Of a DNA stretch of 64,000 bases, positions 22,095 through 35,034 are shown one piece after another. The translations under genes were made by a program, and so were the position numbers. The stretch's first letter is position 1, and each line of letters begins with the position of its first letter. The stretch is from positions 4,423,444-4,487,443 of the forward strand of contig NC_089863.1 of NCBI RefSeq assembly GCF_036373705.1, in the 5' to 3' direction. The notes under the pieces are model-generated. The model saw only the letters and a program-made list of their open reading frames with translations. It was not told where the DNA came from and ran no database searches. Source of the DNA: Amia ocellicauda. Taxonomy: Eukaryota; Chordata; Actinopteri; Amiiformes; Amiidae.

Positions 22095-22320
22095 GTGTGG
22101 AGTAGTGGTTTGGGCTCTGTACCCTGTAGCACAGCACGGTGTGTGCAATCTCTGGTACACTTACTACTCTTGAGCAAGGGACTTTAGCTAGATTGCACCA
22201 GTTAATGCCCACCCATGCCAATGGGTTAAGTGTAAGGAAAACAAAATGTGGTAATATCTCGTTAACATCTGTAAGTCACCCTGGCTATGGTGTCTGCTAA
22301 GAAATCGAATTAAAAAATAC
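22095..22320 (+). mobile_element. tRNA-derived SINE, degraded, unit 14
   Basis: Type A spacer. Confidence 0.78.
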
Positions 22321-22962
22321 GTTGATATGAATCTCCATTGATTTATTTCTGTGTTCAACATGTATAATTCATGTATTTATTATTATCTTCTCTCTGCATT
22401 TATTTTTTATTCTGCCTTGGATTATCCTCCATACATGTCGCACAAATGAATGTACAATGCATTCTGGCCCTTCTCATCACTACAACAAGCAAAGCCAAAA
22501 TATGAAAGAGAACGTGAGTTGAAAAGGTGAGGTGGTGTTTTTCTCTTTATATCTCTATTTACAGAGTAGACGAAATGCAGAGGAGGAAATATAAATAGAA
22601 AAGAAGAAAAAATGTCAACGAAGAACTGTAAATGCACAGAGGGAAATGTGAACATAAAATTGGTATTACATACGGACATACGATTTTTCTTAGATCTATG
22701 TAAAAATGTAATATTTTATAGCATAGAGCGAAGTAATATGAACTGAAACAGACTATTTGAAGAAGTCTAAATACATCTGCTTGTTCAAAACAGAATACAC
22801 TGTTTGGTTCTTGTTGTGAATACATTGGGGTGGATATATTTACGAATGGTATGGTGGTTGTGATCAAGAAGTGAAAAATGATGACCCCTCGTATGCTTGT
22901 GAGGATCTCAGCAGGGCTGTCCTGCGGGCTGACGACGGGTCTGGTAGCAGATGAAGGAGCTC

Positions 22963-23035
22963 TGGAGAATGCGGGCATCGGTCCCGCCACCTCTCGCATG
23001 CTAAGCGAGCGCTCTACCATCTGAGCTAATTCCCC
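22963..23035 (-). tRNA. tRNA-Ala (AGC), unit 15
   Basis: Same 73 nt as the reference, although the spacer to its left is the full divergent haplotype C. Confidence 0.93.
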
Positions 23036-23177
23036 GCTGCTTCCTGTGGCAGCACCGCCCTGTGCAGCGCCGGCTGCAGGTTCGCTCTGAACTTTGCATC
23101 CCTTTGGGTTCACTGATACCCTGTTCCAGGACAGAAGAAGCTGTTTCCATCGGATTGCTTGAGTGCGTCCAAACGTG

Positions 23178-23250
23178 GGGCCAGTGGCGCAATGGATAAC
23201 GCGTCTGACTACGAATCAGAAGACTGTAGGTTCGACTCCTACCTGGCTCG
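23178..23250 (+). tRNA. tRNA-Arg (ACG), unit 15
   Basis: Same 73 nt as the reference. Confidence 0.95.
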
Positions 23251-23683
23251 ACAGCATCTACAACCAACTCTCACTGTTTTCTTCTCATATCTGGCGACCA
23301 GCAGCACTACATCATAGTGTGCCGGACCAGGCATGGGAGGACCATCAAAGTCACCGCTACCACACTCCAATCTCATTCCATGATGATTATGAAACCAATG
23401 CACCAGTGTGACTGAGGTGCAACATACATTCAATGTCTTCATGGCTCCATCTGCTCATTCAATTCAACCTGTACCCGACTGCTGCCTCTCACCTGAAACG
23501 TAGTCAACAGAAATGCGCTCTTGTATCACACCTTGTCGACACTGTTAATGTGTCATTGACACCCAATAACCTGACATGTTGCTTAATCCGTTTAATCTCA
23601 ATTCTTTCATAATAAGACTCTGTTACAATAAGACACTTCCACAACACTACATTCATTTGAACAGATAATCACTTTTGAATACA

Positions 23684-23909
23684 GTGTGGAGTAGTGGTTT
23701 GGGCTCTGTACCCTGTAGCACAGCACGGTGTGTGCAGTCTCTGGTACACTTACTACTCTTGAGCAAGGGACTTTAGCTGGATTGCACCAGTTAATGCCCA
23801 CCCATGCCAATGGGTTAAGTGTAAGGAAAACAAAATGTGGTAATATCTCGTTAACATCTGTAAGTCACCCTGGCTATGGTGTCTGCTAAGAAATCGAATT
23901 AAAAAATAC
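23684..23909 (+). mobile_element. tRNA-derived SINE, degraded, unit 15
   Basis: Type B; TAGCTGGATTGC in the body, shared with units 38 and 40. Confidence 0.78.
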
Positions 23910-24551
23910 GTTGATATGAATCTCCATTGATTTATTTCTGTGTTCAACATGTATAATTCATGTATTTATTATTATCTTCTCTCTGCATTTATTTTTAATT
24001 CTGCCTTGGATTATCCTCCATACATGTCGCACAAATGAATGTACAATGCATTCTGGCCCTTCTCATCACTACAACAAGCAAAGGCAAAATATGAAAGAGA
24101 ACGTGAGTTGAAAAGGTGAGGTGGTGTTTTTCTCTTTATATCTCTATTTACAGAGTAGACGAAATGCAGAGGAGGAAATATAAATAGAAAAGAAGAAAAA
24201 ATGTCAACGAAGAACTGTAAAGGCACAGAGGGAAATGTGAACATAAAATTGGTATTACATACGGACATACGTTTTTTCTTAGATCTATGTAAAAATGTAA
24301 TATTTTATAGCATAGAGCGAAGTAATATGAACTGATACAGAATATTAGATGAAGTCTAAATACATCTGTTTGTTCAAAACAGAATACACTGTATTGTTCT
24401 TGTTGTGAATACATTGGGGTGGATATATTTACGAATGGTATGGTGGTTGTGATCAAGAAGTGAAAAATGACGACCCCTCGTATGCTTGTGAGGATCTCAG
24501 CAGGGCTGTCCTGCGGGCTGAAGACGGGTCTGGTAGCAGATGAAGGAGCTC

Positions 24552-24624
24552 TGGAGAATGCGGGCATCGGTCCCGCCACCTCTCGCATGCTAAGCGAGCG
24601 CTCTACCATCTGAGCTAATTCCCC
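24552..24624 (-). tRNA. tRNA-Ala (AGC), unit 16
   Basis: Same 73 nt as the reference. Confidence 0.93.
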
Positions 24625-24766
24625 GCTGCTTCCTGTGGCAGCACCGCCCTGTGCAGCGCCGGCTGCAGGTTCGCTCTGAACTTTGCATCCCTTTGGGTTC
24701 ACTGATACCCTGTTCCAGGACAGAAGAAGCTGTTTCCATCGGATTGCTTGAGTGCGTCCAAACGTG

Positions 24767-24839
24767 GGGCCAGTGGCACAATGGATAACGCGTCTGACTA
24801 CGAATCAGAAGACTGTAGGTTCGACTCCTACCTGGCTCG
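24767..24839 (+). tRNA. tRNA-Arg (ACG), unit 16, D-stem change
   Basis: G12 to A (24778), a CpG to CpA change. It breaks the G12:C23 pair and lies inside the A box. The rest matches the reference. Confidence 0.9.
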
Positions 24840-25272
24840 ACAGCATCTACAACCAACTCTCACTGTTTTCTTCTCATATCTGGCGACCAGCAGCACTACA
24901 TCATAGTGTGCCGGACCAGGCATGGGAGGACCATCAAAGTCACCGCTACCACACTCCAATCTCATTCCATGATGATTATCAAACCATTGCACCAGTGTGA
25001 CTGAGGTGCAACATACATTCAATGTGTTCATGGCTCCATCTGCTCATTCAATTCAACCTGTACCCGACTGCTGCCTCTCACCTGAACCGTAGTCAACAGA
25101 AATGCGCACTTGTATCACACCTTGTCGACACTGTTAATGTGTCATTGACACCCAATAACCTGACATGTTGCTTAATCCGTTTAATCTCAATTCTTTCATA
25201 ATAAGACTCTGTTACAATAAGACACTTCCACAACACTACATTCATTTGAACAGATAATCACTTTTGAATACA

Positions 25273-25498
25273 GTGTGGAGTAGTGGTTTGGGCTCTGTAC
25301 CCTGTAGCACAGCACGGTGTGTGCAATCTCTGGTACACTTACTACTCTTGAGCAAGGGACTTTAGCTAGATTGCACCAGTTCATGCCCACCCATGCCAAT
25401 GGGTTAAGTGTAAGGAAAACAAAATGTGGTAATATCTCGTTAACATCTGTAAGTCACCCTGGCTATGGTGTCTGCTAAGAACTCGAATTAAAAAATAC
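25273..25498 (+). mobile_element. tRNA-derived SINE, degraded, unit 16
   Basis: Type B; private GAACTCGAATT at the tail. Confidence 0.78.
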
Positions 25499-26140
25499 GT
25501 TGATATGAATCTCCATTGATTTATTTCTGTGTTCAACATGTATAATTCATGTATTTATTATTATCTTCTCTCTGCATTTATTTTTAATTCTGCCTTGGAT
25601 TATCCTCCATACATGTCGCACAAATGAATGTACAATGCATTCTGGCCCTTCTCATCACTACAACAAGCAAAGGCAAAATATGAAAGAGAACGTGAGTTGA
25701 AAAGGTGAGGTGGTGTTTTTCTCTTTATATCTCTATTTACAGAGTAGACGAAATGCAGAGGAGGAAATATAAATAGAAAAGAAGAAAAAATGTCAACGAA
25801 GAACTGTAAAGGCACAGAGGGAAATGTGAACATAAAATTGGTATTACATACGGACATACGTTTTTTCTTAGATCTATGTAAAAATGTAATATTTTATAGC
25901 ATAGAGCGAAGTAATATGAACTGATACAGAATATTAGATGAAGTCTAAATACATCTGTTTGGTCAAAACAGAATACACTGTATTGTTCTTGTTGTGAATA
26001 CATTGGGGTGGATATATTTACGAATGGTATGGTGGTTGTGATCAAGAAGTGAAAAATGACGACCCCTCGTATGCTTGTGAGGATCTCAGCAGGGCTGTCC
26101 TGCGGGCTGAAGACGGGTCTGGTAGCAGATGAAGGAGCTC

Positions 26141-26213
26141 TGGAGAATGCGGGCATCGGTCCCGCCACCTCTCGCATGCTAAGCGAGCGCTCTACCATCT
26201 GAGCTAATTCCCC
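26141..26213 (-). tRNA. tRNA-Ala (AGC), unit 17
   Basis: Same 73 nt as the reference. Confidence 0.93.
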
Positions 26214-26355
26214 GCTGCTTCCTGTGGCAGCACCGCCCTGTGCAGCGCCGGCTGCAGGTTCGCTCTGAACTTTGCATCCCTTTGGGTTCACTGATACCCT
26301 GTTCCAGGACAGAAGAAGCTGTTTCCATCGGATTGCTTGAGTGCGTCCAAACGTG

Positions 26356-26428
26356 GGGCCAGTGGCGCAATGGATAACGCGTCTGACTACGAATCAGAAG
26401 ACAGTAGGTTCGACTCCTACCTGGCTCG
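26356..26428 (+). tRNA. tRNA-Arg (ACG), unit 17, position 48 changed
   Basis: T48 to A (26403). Position 48 normally pairs with A15 (Levitt pair), so the fold of the core may be weakened. The anticodon and boxes are intact. Confidence 0.92.
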
Positions 26429-26861
26429 ACAGCATCTACAACCAACTCTCACTGTTTTCTTCTCATATCTGGCGACCAGCAGCACTACATCATAGTGTGC
26501 CGGACCAGGCATGGGAGGACCATCAAAGTCACCGCTACCACACTCCAATCTCATTCCATGATGATTATCAAACCATTGCACCAGTGTGACTGAGGTGCAA
26601 CATACATTCAATGTGTTCATGGCTCCATCTGCTCATTCAATTCAACCTGTACCCGACTGCTGCCTCTCACCTGAACCGTAGTCAACAGAAATGCGCACTT
26701 GTATCACACCTTGTCGACACTGTTAATGTGTCATTGACACCCAATAACCTGACATGTTGCTTAATCCGTTTAATCTCAATTCTTTCATAATAAGACTCTG
26801 TTACAATAAGACACTTCCACAACACTACATTCATTTGAACAGATAATCACTTTTGAATACA

Positions 26862-27087
26862 GTGTGGAGTAGTGGTTTGGGCTCTGTACCCTGTAGCACA
26901 GCACGGTGTGTGCAATCTCTGGTACACTTACTACTCTTGAGCAAGGGACTTTAGCTAGATTGCACCAGTTAATGCCCACCCATGCCAATGGGTTAAGTGT
27001 AAGGAAAACAAAATGTGGTAATATCTCGTTAACATCTGTAAGTCACCCTGGCTATGGTGTCTGCTAAGAAATCGAATTAAAAAATAC
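26862..27087 (+). mobile_element. tRNA-derived SINE, degraded, unit 17
   Basis: Type B spacer. Confidence 0.78.
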
Positions 27088-27729
27088 GTTGATATGAATC
27101 TCCATTGATTTATTTCTGTGTTCAACATGTATAATTCATGTATTTATTATTATCTTCTCTCTGCATTTATTTTTTATTCTGCCTTGGATTATCCTCCATA
27201 CATGTCGCACAAATGAATGTACAATGCATTCTGGCCCTTCTCATCACTACAACAAGCAAAGCCAAAATATTAAAGAGAACGTGAGTTGAAAAGGTGAGGT
27301 GGTGTTTTTCTCTTTATATCTCTATTTACAGAGTAGACGAAATGCAGAGGAGGAAATATAAATAGAAAAGAAGAAAAAATGTCAACGAAGAACTGTAAAT
27401 GCACAGAGGGAAATGTGAACATAAAATTGGTATTACATACGGACATACGATTTTTCTTAGATCTATGTAAAAATGTAATATTTTATAGCATAGAGCGAAG
27501 TAATATGAACTGAAACAGACTATTTGAAGAAGTCTAAATACATCTGCTTGTTCAAAACAGAATACACTGTTTGGTTCTTGTTGTGAATACATTGGGGTGG
27601 ATATATTTACGAATGGTATGGTGGTTGTGATCAAGAAGTGAAAAATGATGACCCCTCGTATGCTTGTGAGGATCTCAGCAGGGCTGTCCTGCGGGCTGAC
27701 GACGGGTCTGGTAGCAGATGAAGGAGCTC

Positions 27730-27802
27730 TGGAGAATGCGGGCATCGGTTCCGCCACCTCTCGCATGCTAAGCGAGCGCTCTACCATCTGAGCTAATTCC
27801 CC
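27730..27802 (-). tRNA. tRNA-Ala (AGC), unit 18, T-stem mismatch
   Basis: G53 to A, giving A53:C61 at the base pair that closes the T loop and changing the B box further. Shared with unit 23. Confidence 0.85.
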
Positions 27803-27944
27803 GCTGCTTCCTGTGGCAGCACCGCCCTGTGCAGCGCCGGCTGCAGGTTCGCTCTGAACTTTGCATCCCTTTGGGTTCACTGATACCCTGTTCCAGGACA
27901 GAAGAAGCTGTTTCCATCGGATTGCTTGAGTGCGTCCAAACGTG

Positions 27945-28019
27945 GGGCCAGTGGCGCAATGGATAACGCGTCTGACTACGAATCAGAAGACTGTAGAGGT
28001 TCGACTCCTACCTGGCTCG
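27945..28019 (+). tRNA. tRNA-Arg (ACG), unit 18, 2-nt insertion in T arm (possible pseudogene)
   Basis: 75 nt long. The T-stem 5' strand reads GTAGAGG in place of GTAGG, an extra AG that could come from slippage. Either the stem bulges or two of its five pairs are lost. The anticodon and B box sequence remain. Its Ala partner is also altered. Confidence 0.85.
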
Positions 28020-28452
28020 ACAGCATCTACAACCAACTCTCACTGTTTTCTTCTCATATCTGGCGACCAGCAGCACTACATCATAGTGTGCCTGACCAGG
28101 CATGGGAGGACCATCAAAGTCACCGCTACCACACTCCAATCTCATTCCATGATGATTATGAAACCAATGCACCAGTGTGACTGAGGTGCAACATACATTC
28201 AATGTGTTCATGGCTCCATCTGCTCATTCAATTCAACCTGTACCCGACTGCTGCCTCTCACCTGAAACGTAGTCAACAGAAATGCGCACTTGTATCACAC
28301 CTTGTCGACACTGTTAATGTGTCATTGACACCCAATAACCTGACATGTTGCTTAATCCGTTTAATCTCAATTCTTTCATAATAAGACTCTGTTACAATAA
28401 GACACTTCCACAACACTACATTCATTTGAACAGATAATCACTTTTGAATACA

Positions 28453-28678
28453 GTGTGGAGTAGTGGTTTGGGCTCTGTACCCTGTAGCACAGCACGGTGT
28501 GTGCAATCTCTGGTACACTTACTACTCTTGAGCAAGGGACTTTAGCTAGATTGCACCAGTTAATGCCCACCCATGCCAATGGGTTAAGTGTAAGGAAAAC
28601 AAAATGTGGTAATATCTCGTTAACATCTGTAAGTCACCCTGGCTATGGTGTCTGCTAAGAAATCGAATTAAAAAATAC
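28453..28678 (+). mobile_element. tRNA-derived SINE, degraded, unit 18
   Basis: Type B spacer. Confidence 0.78.
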
Positions 28679-29320
28679 GTTGATATGAATCTCCATTGAT
28701 TTATTTCTGTGTTCAACATGTATAATTCATGTATTTATTATTATCTTCTCTCTGCATTTATTTTTAATTCTGCCTTGGATTATCCTCCATACATGTCGCA
28801 CAAATGAATGTACAATGCATTCTGGCCCTTCTCATCACTACAACAAGCAAAGGCAAAATATGAAAGAGAACGTGAGTTGAAAAGGTGAGGTGGTGTTTTT
28901 CTCTTTATATCTCTATTTACAGAGTAGACGAAATGCAGAGGAGGAAATATAAATAGAAAAGAAGAAAAAATGTCAACGAAGAACTGTAAATGCACAGAGG
29001 GAAATGTGAACATAAAATTGGTATTACATACGGACATACGTTTTTTCTTAGATCTATGTAAAAATGTAATATTTTATAGCATAGAGCGAAGTAATATGAA
29101 CTGATACAGAATATTAGATGAAGTCTAAATACATCTGTTTGTTCAAAACAGAATACACTGTATTGTTCTTGTTGTGAATACATTGGGGTGGATATATTTA
29201 CGAATGGTATGGTGGTTGTGATCAAGAAGTGAAAAATGATGACCCCTCGTATGCTTGTGAGGATCTCAGCAGGGCTGTCCTGCGGGCTGAAGACGGGTCT
29301 GGTAGCAGATGAAGGAGCTC

Positions 29321-29393
29321 TGGAGAATGCGGGCATCGGTCCCGCCACCTCTCGCATGCTAAGCGAGCGCTCTACCATCTGAGCTAATTCCCC
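29321..29393 (-). tRNA. tRNA-Ala (AGC), unit 19
   Basis: Same 73 nt as the reference. Confidence 0.93.
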
Positions 29394-29535
29394 GCTGCTT
29401 CCTGTGGCAGCACCGCCCTGTGCAGCGCCGGCTGCAGGTTCGCTCTGAACTTTGCATCCCTTTGGGTTCACTGATACCCTGTTCCAGGACAGAAGAAGCT
29501 GTTTCCATCGGATTGCTTGAGTGCGTCCAACCGTG

Positions 29536-29608
29536 GGGCCAGTGGCGCAATGGATAACGCGTCTGACTACGAATCAGAAGACTGTAGGTTCGACTCCTAC
29601 CTGGCTCG
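29536..29608 (+). tRNA. tRNA-Arg (ACG), unit 19
   Basis: Same 73 nt as the reference. 5' flank CCAACCGTG (A to C), shared only with unit 24. Confidence 0.95.
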
Positions 29609-30041
29609 ACAGCATCTACAACCAACTCTCACTGTTTTCTTCTCATATCTGGCGACCAGCAGCACTACATCATAGTGTGCCTGACCAGGCATGGGAGGAC
29701 CATCAAAGTCACCGCTACCACACTCCAATCTCATTCCATGATGATTATCAAACCATTGCACCAGTGTGACTGAGGTGCAACATACATTCAATGTGTTCAT
29801 GGCTCCATCTGCTCATTCAATTCAACCTGTACCCGACTGCTGCCTCTCACCTGAAACGTAGTCAACAGAAATGCGCACTTGTATCACACCTTGTCGACAC
29901 TGTTAATGTGTCATTGACACCCAATATCCTGACATGTTGCTTAATCCGTTTAATCTCAATTCTTTCATAATAAGACTCTGTTACAATAAGACACTTCCAC
30001 AACACTACATTCATTTGAATAGACAATCACTTTTGAATACA

Positions 30042-30267
30042 GTGTGGAGTAGTGGTTTGGGCTCTGTACCCTGTAGCACAGCACGGTGTGTGCAATCTCT
30101 GGTACACTTACTACTCTTGAGCAAGGGACTTTAGCTAGATTGCACCAGTTAATGCCCACCCATGCCAATGGGTTAAGTGTAAGGAAAACAAAATGTGGTA
30201 ATATCTCGTTAACATCTGTAAGTCACCCTGGCTATGGTGTCTGCTAAGAAATCGAATTAAAAAATAC
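30042..30267 (+). mobile_element. tRNA-derived SINE, degraded, unit 19
   Basis: Type A spacer. Confidence 0.78.
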
Positions 30268-30909
30268 GTTGATATGAATCTCCATTGATTTATTTCTGTG
30301 TTCAACATGTATAATTCATGTATTTATTATTATCTTCTCTCTGCATTTATTTTTAATTCTGCCTTGGATTATCCTCCATACATGTCGCACAAATGAATGT
30401 ACAATGCATTCTGGCCCTTCTCATCACTACAACAAGCAAAGGCAAAATATGAAAGAGAACGTGAGTTGAAAAGGTGAGGTGGTGTTTTTCTCTTTATATC
30501 TCTATTTACAGAGTAGACGAAATGCAGAGGAGGAAATATAAATAGAAAAGAAGAAAAAATGTCAACGAAGAACTGTAAAGGCACAGAGGGAAATGTGAAC
30601 ATAAAATTGGTATTACATACGGACATACGTTTTTTCTTAGATCTATGTAAAAATGTAATATTTTATAGCATAGAGCGAAGTAATATGAACTGATACAGAA
30701 TATTAGATGAAGTCTAAATACATCTGTTTGTTCAAAACAGAATACACTGTATTGTTCTTGTTGTGAATACATTGGGGTGGATATATTTACGAATGGTATG
30801 GTGGTTGTGATCAAGAAGTGAAAAATGACGACCCCTCGTATGCTTGTGAGGATCTCAGCAGGGCTGTCCTGCGGGCTGAAGACGGGTCTGGTAGCAGATG
30901 AAGGAGCTC

Positions 30910-30982
30910 TGGAGAATGCGGGCATCGGTCCCGCCACCTCTCGCATGCTAAGCGAGCGCTCTACCATCTGAGCTAATTCCCC
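30910..30982 (-). tRNA. tRNA-Ala (AGC), unit 20
   Basis: Same 73 nt as the reference. Confidence 0.93.
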
Positions 30983-31124
30983 GCTGCTTCCTGTGGCAGC
31001 ACCGCCCTGTGCAGCGCCGGCTGCAGGTTCGCTCTGAACTTTGCATCCCTTTGGGTTCACTGATACCCTGTTCCAGGACAGAAGAAGCTGTTTCCATCGG
31101 ATTGCTTGAGTGCGTCCAAACGTG

Positions 31125-31197
31125 GGGCCAGTGGCGCAATGGATAACGCGTCTGACTACGAATCAGAAGACTGTAGGTTCGACTCCTACCTGGCTCG
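31125..31197 (+). tRNA. tRNA-Arg (ACG), unit 20
   Basis: Same 73 nt as the reference. 3' spacer has CCTGACC and TGTCTTC. Confidence 0.95.
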
Positions 31198-31630
31198 ACA
31201 GCATCTACAACCAACTCTCACTGTTTTCTTCTCATATCTGGCGACCAGCAGCACTACATCATAGTGTGCCTGACCAGGCATGGGAGGACCATCAAAGTCA
31301 CCGCTACCACACTCCAATCTCATTCCATGATGATTATCAAACCATTGCACCAGTGTGACTGAGGTGCAACATACATTCAATGTCTTCATGGCTCCATCTG
31401 CTCATTCAATTCAACCTGTACCCGACTGCTGCCTCTCACCTGAAACGTAGTCAACAGAAATGCGCACTTGTATCACACCTTGTCGACACTGTTAATGTGT
31501 CATTGACACCCAATATCCTGACATGTTGCTTAATCCGTTTAATCTCAATTCTTTCATAATAAGACTCTGTTACAATAAGACACTTCCACAACACTACATT
31601 CATTTGAATAGACAATCACTTTTGAATACA

Positions 31631-31856
31631 GTGTGGAGTAGTGGTTTGGGCTCTGTACCCTGTAGCACAGCACGGTGTGTGCAATCTCTGGTACACTTAC
31701 TACTCTTGAGCAAGGGACTTTAGCTAGATTGCACCAGTTAATGCCCACCCATGCCAATGGGTTAAGTGTAAGGAAAACAAAATGTGGTAATATCTCGTTA
31801 ACATCTGTAAGTCACCCTGGCTATGGTGTCTGCTAAGAAATCGAATTAAAAAATAC
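31631..31856 (+). mobile_element. tRNA-derived SINE, degraded, unit 20
   Basis: Type A spacer. Confidence 0.78.
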
Positions 31857-32498
31857 GTTGATATGAATCTCCATTGATTTATTTCTGTGTTCAACATGTA
31901 TAATTCATGTATTTATTATTATCTTCTCTCTGCATTTATTTTTAATTCTGCCTTGGATTATCCTCCATACATGTCGCACAAATGAATGTACAATGCATTC
32001 TGGCCCTTCTCATCACTACAACAAGCAAAGGCAAAATATGAAAGAGAACGTGAGTTGAAAAGGTGAGGTGGTGTTTTTCTCTTTATATCTCTATTTACAG
32101 AGTAGACGAAATGCAGAGGAGGAAATATAAATAGAAAAGAAGAAAAAATGTCAACGAAGAAATGTAAAGGCACAGAATGAAATGTGAACATAAAATTGGT
32201 ATTACATACGGACATACGTTTTTTCTTAGATCTATGTAAAAATGTAATATTTTATAGCATAGAGCGAAGTAATATGAACTGATACAGAATATTAGATGAA
32301 GTCTAAATACATCTGTTTGTTCAAAACAGAATACACTGTATTGTTCTTGTTGTGAATACATTGGGGTGGATATATTTACGAATGGTATGGTGGTTGTGAT
32401 CAAGAAGTGAAAAATGACGACCCCTCGTATGCTTGTGAGGATCTCAGCAGGGCTGTGCTGCGGGCTGAAGACGGGTCTGGTAGCAGATGAAGGAGCTC

Positions 32499-32571
32499 TG
32501 GAGAATGCGGGCATCGGTCCCGCCACCTCTCGCATGCTAAGCGAGCGCTCTACCATCTGAGCTAATTCCCC
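32499..32571 (-). tRNA. tRNA-Ala (AGC), unit 21
   Basis: Same 73 nt as the reference. Flank markers GCTGTGCTGC and CAGAATGAAATG, shared with units 22, 25 and 26. Confidence 0.93.
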
Positions 32572-32713
32572 GCTGCTTCCTGTGGCAGCACCGCCCTGTG
32601 CAGCGCCGGCTGCAGGTTCGCTCTGAACTTTGCATCCCTTTGGGTTCACTGATACCCTGTTCCAGGACAGAAGAAGCTGTTTCCATCGGATTGCTTGAGT
32701 GCGTCCAAACGTG

Positions 32714-32786
32714 GGGCCAGTGGCGCAATGGATAACGCGTCTGACTACGAATCAGAAGACTGTAGGTTCGACTCCTACCTGGCTCG
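32714..32786 (+). tRNA. tRNA-Arg (ACG), unit 21
   Basis: Same 73 nt as the reference. Confidence 0.95.
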
Positions 32787-33219
32787 ACAGCATCTACAAC
32801 CAACTCTCACTGTTTTCTTCTCATATCTGGCGACCAGCAGCACTACATCATAGTGTGCCTGACCAGGCATGGGAGGACCATCAAAGTCACCGCTACCACA
32901 CTCCAATCTCATTCCATGATGATTATCAAACCATTGCACCAGTGTGACTGAGGTGCAACATACATTCAATGTCTTCATGGCTCCATCTGCTCATTCAATT
33001 CAACCTGTACCCGACTGCTGCCTCTCACCTGAAACGTAGTCAACAGAAATGCGCACTTGTATCACACCTTGTCGACACTGTTAATGTGTCATTGACACCC
33101 AATATCCTGACATGTTGCTTAATCCGTTTAATCTCAATTCTTTCATAATAAGACTCTGTTACAATAAGACACTTCCACAACACTACATTCATTTGAATAG
33201 ACAATCACTTTTGAATACA

Positions 33220-33445
33220 GTGTGGAGTAGTGGTTTGGGCTCTGTACCCTGTAGCACAGCACGGTGTGTGCAATCTCTGGTACACTTACTACTCTTGAGC
33301 AAGGGACTTTAGCTAGATTGCACCAGTTAATGCCCACCCATGCCAATGGGTTAAGTGTAAGGAAAACAAAATGTGGTAATATCTCGTTAACATCTGTAAG
33401 TCACCCTGGCTATGGTGTCTGCTAAGAAATCGAATTAAAAAATAC
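33220..33445 (+). mobile_element. tRNA-derived SINE, degraded, unit 21
   Basis: Type A spacer. Confidence 0.78.
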
Positions 33446-34087
33446 GTTGATATGAATCTCCATTGATTTATTTCTGTGTTCAACATGTATAATTCATGTA
33501 TTTATTATTATCTTCTCTCTGCATTTATTTTTAATTCTGCCTTGGATTATCCTCCATACATGTCGCACAAATGAATGTACAATGCATTCTGGCCCTTCTC
33601 ATCACTACAACAAGCAAAGGCAAAATATGAAAGAGAACGTGAGTTGAAAAGGTGAGGTGGTGTTTTTCTCTTTATATCTCTATTTACAGAGTAGACGAAA
33701 TGCAGAGGAGGAAATATAAATAGAAAAGAAGAAAAAATGTCAACGAAGAAATGTAAAGGCACAGAATGAAATGTGAACATAAAATTGGTATTACATACGG
33801 ACATACGTTTTTTCTTAGATCTATGTAAAAATGTAATATTTTATAGCATAGAGCGAAGTAATATGAACTGATACAGAATATTAGATGAAGTCTAAATACA
33901 TCTGTTTGTTCAAAACAGAATACACTGTATTGTTCTTGTTGTGAATACATTGGGGTGGATATATTTACGAATGGTATGGTGGTTGTGATCAAGAAGTGAA
34001 AAATGACGACCCCTCGTATGCTTGTGAGGATCTCAGCAGGGCTGTGCTGCGGGCTGAAGACGGGTCTGGTAGCAGATGAAGGAGCTC

Positions 34088-34160
34088 TGGAGAATGCGGG
34101 CATCGGTCCCGCCACCTCTCGCATGCTAAGCGAGCGCTCTACCATCTGAGCTAATTCCCC
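34088..34160 (-). tRNA. tRNA-Ala (AGC), unit 22
   Basis: Same 73 nt as the reference; near-twin of unit 21. Confidence 0.93.
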
Positions 34161-34302
34161 GCTGCTTCCTGTGGCAGCACCGCCCTGTGCAGCGCCGGCT
34201 GCAGGTTCGCTCTGAACTTTGCATCCCTTTGGGTTCACTGATACCCTGTTCCAGGACAGAAGAAGCTGTTTCCATCGGATTGCTTGAGTGCGTCCAAACG
34301 TG

Positions 34303-34375
34303 GGGCCAGTGGCGCAATGGATAACGCGTCTGACTACGAATCAGAAGACTGTAGGTTCGACTCCTACCTGGCTCG
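34303..34375 (+). tRNA. tRNA-Arg (ACG), unit 22
   Basis: Same 73 nt as the reference. Confidence 0.95.
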
Positions 34376-34808
34376 ACAGCATCTACAACCAACTCTCACT
34401 GTTTTCTTCTCATATCTGGCGACCAGCAGCACTACATCATAGTGTGCCTGACCAGGCATGGGAGGACCATCAAAGTCACCGCTACCACACTCCAATCTCA
34501 TTCCATGATGATTATCAAACCATTGCACCAGTGTGACTGAGGTGCAACATACATTCAATGTGTTCATGGCTCCATCTGCTCATTCAATTCAACCTGTACC
34601 CGACTGCTGCCTCTCACCTGAAACGTAGTCAACAGAAATGCGCACTTGTATCACACCTTGTCGACACTGTTAATGTGTCATTGACACCCAATAACCTGAC
34701 ATGTTGCTTAATCCGTTTAATCTCAATTCTTTCATAATAAGACTCTGTTACAATAAGACACTTCCACAACACTACATTCATTTGAACAGATAATCACTTT
34801 TGAATACA

Positions 34809-35034
34809 GTGTGGAGTAGTGGTTTGGGCTCTGTACCCTGTAGCACAGCACGGTGTGTGCAATCTCTGGTACACTTACTACTCTTGAGCAAGGGACTTTA
34901 GCTAGATTGCACCAGTTAATGCCCACCCATGCCAATGGGTTAAGTGTAAGGAAAACAAAATGTGGTAATATCTCGTTAACATCTGTAAGTCACCCTGGCT
35001 ATGGTGTCTGCTAAGAAATCGAATTAAAAAATAC
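34809..35034 (+). mobile_element. tRNA-derived SINE, degraded, unit 22
   Basis: Type B spacer. Confidence 0.78.
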
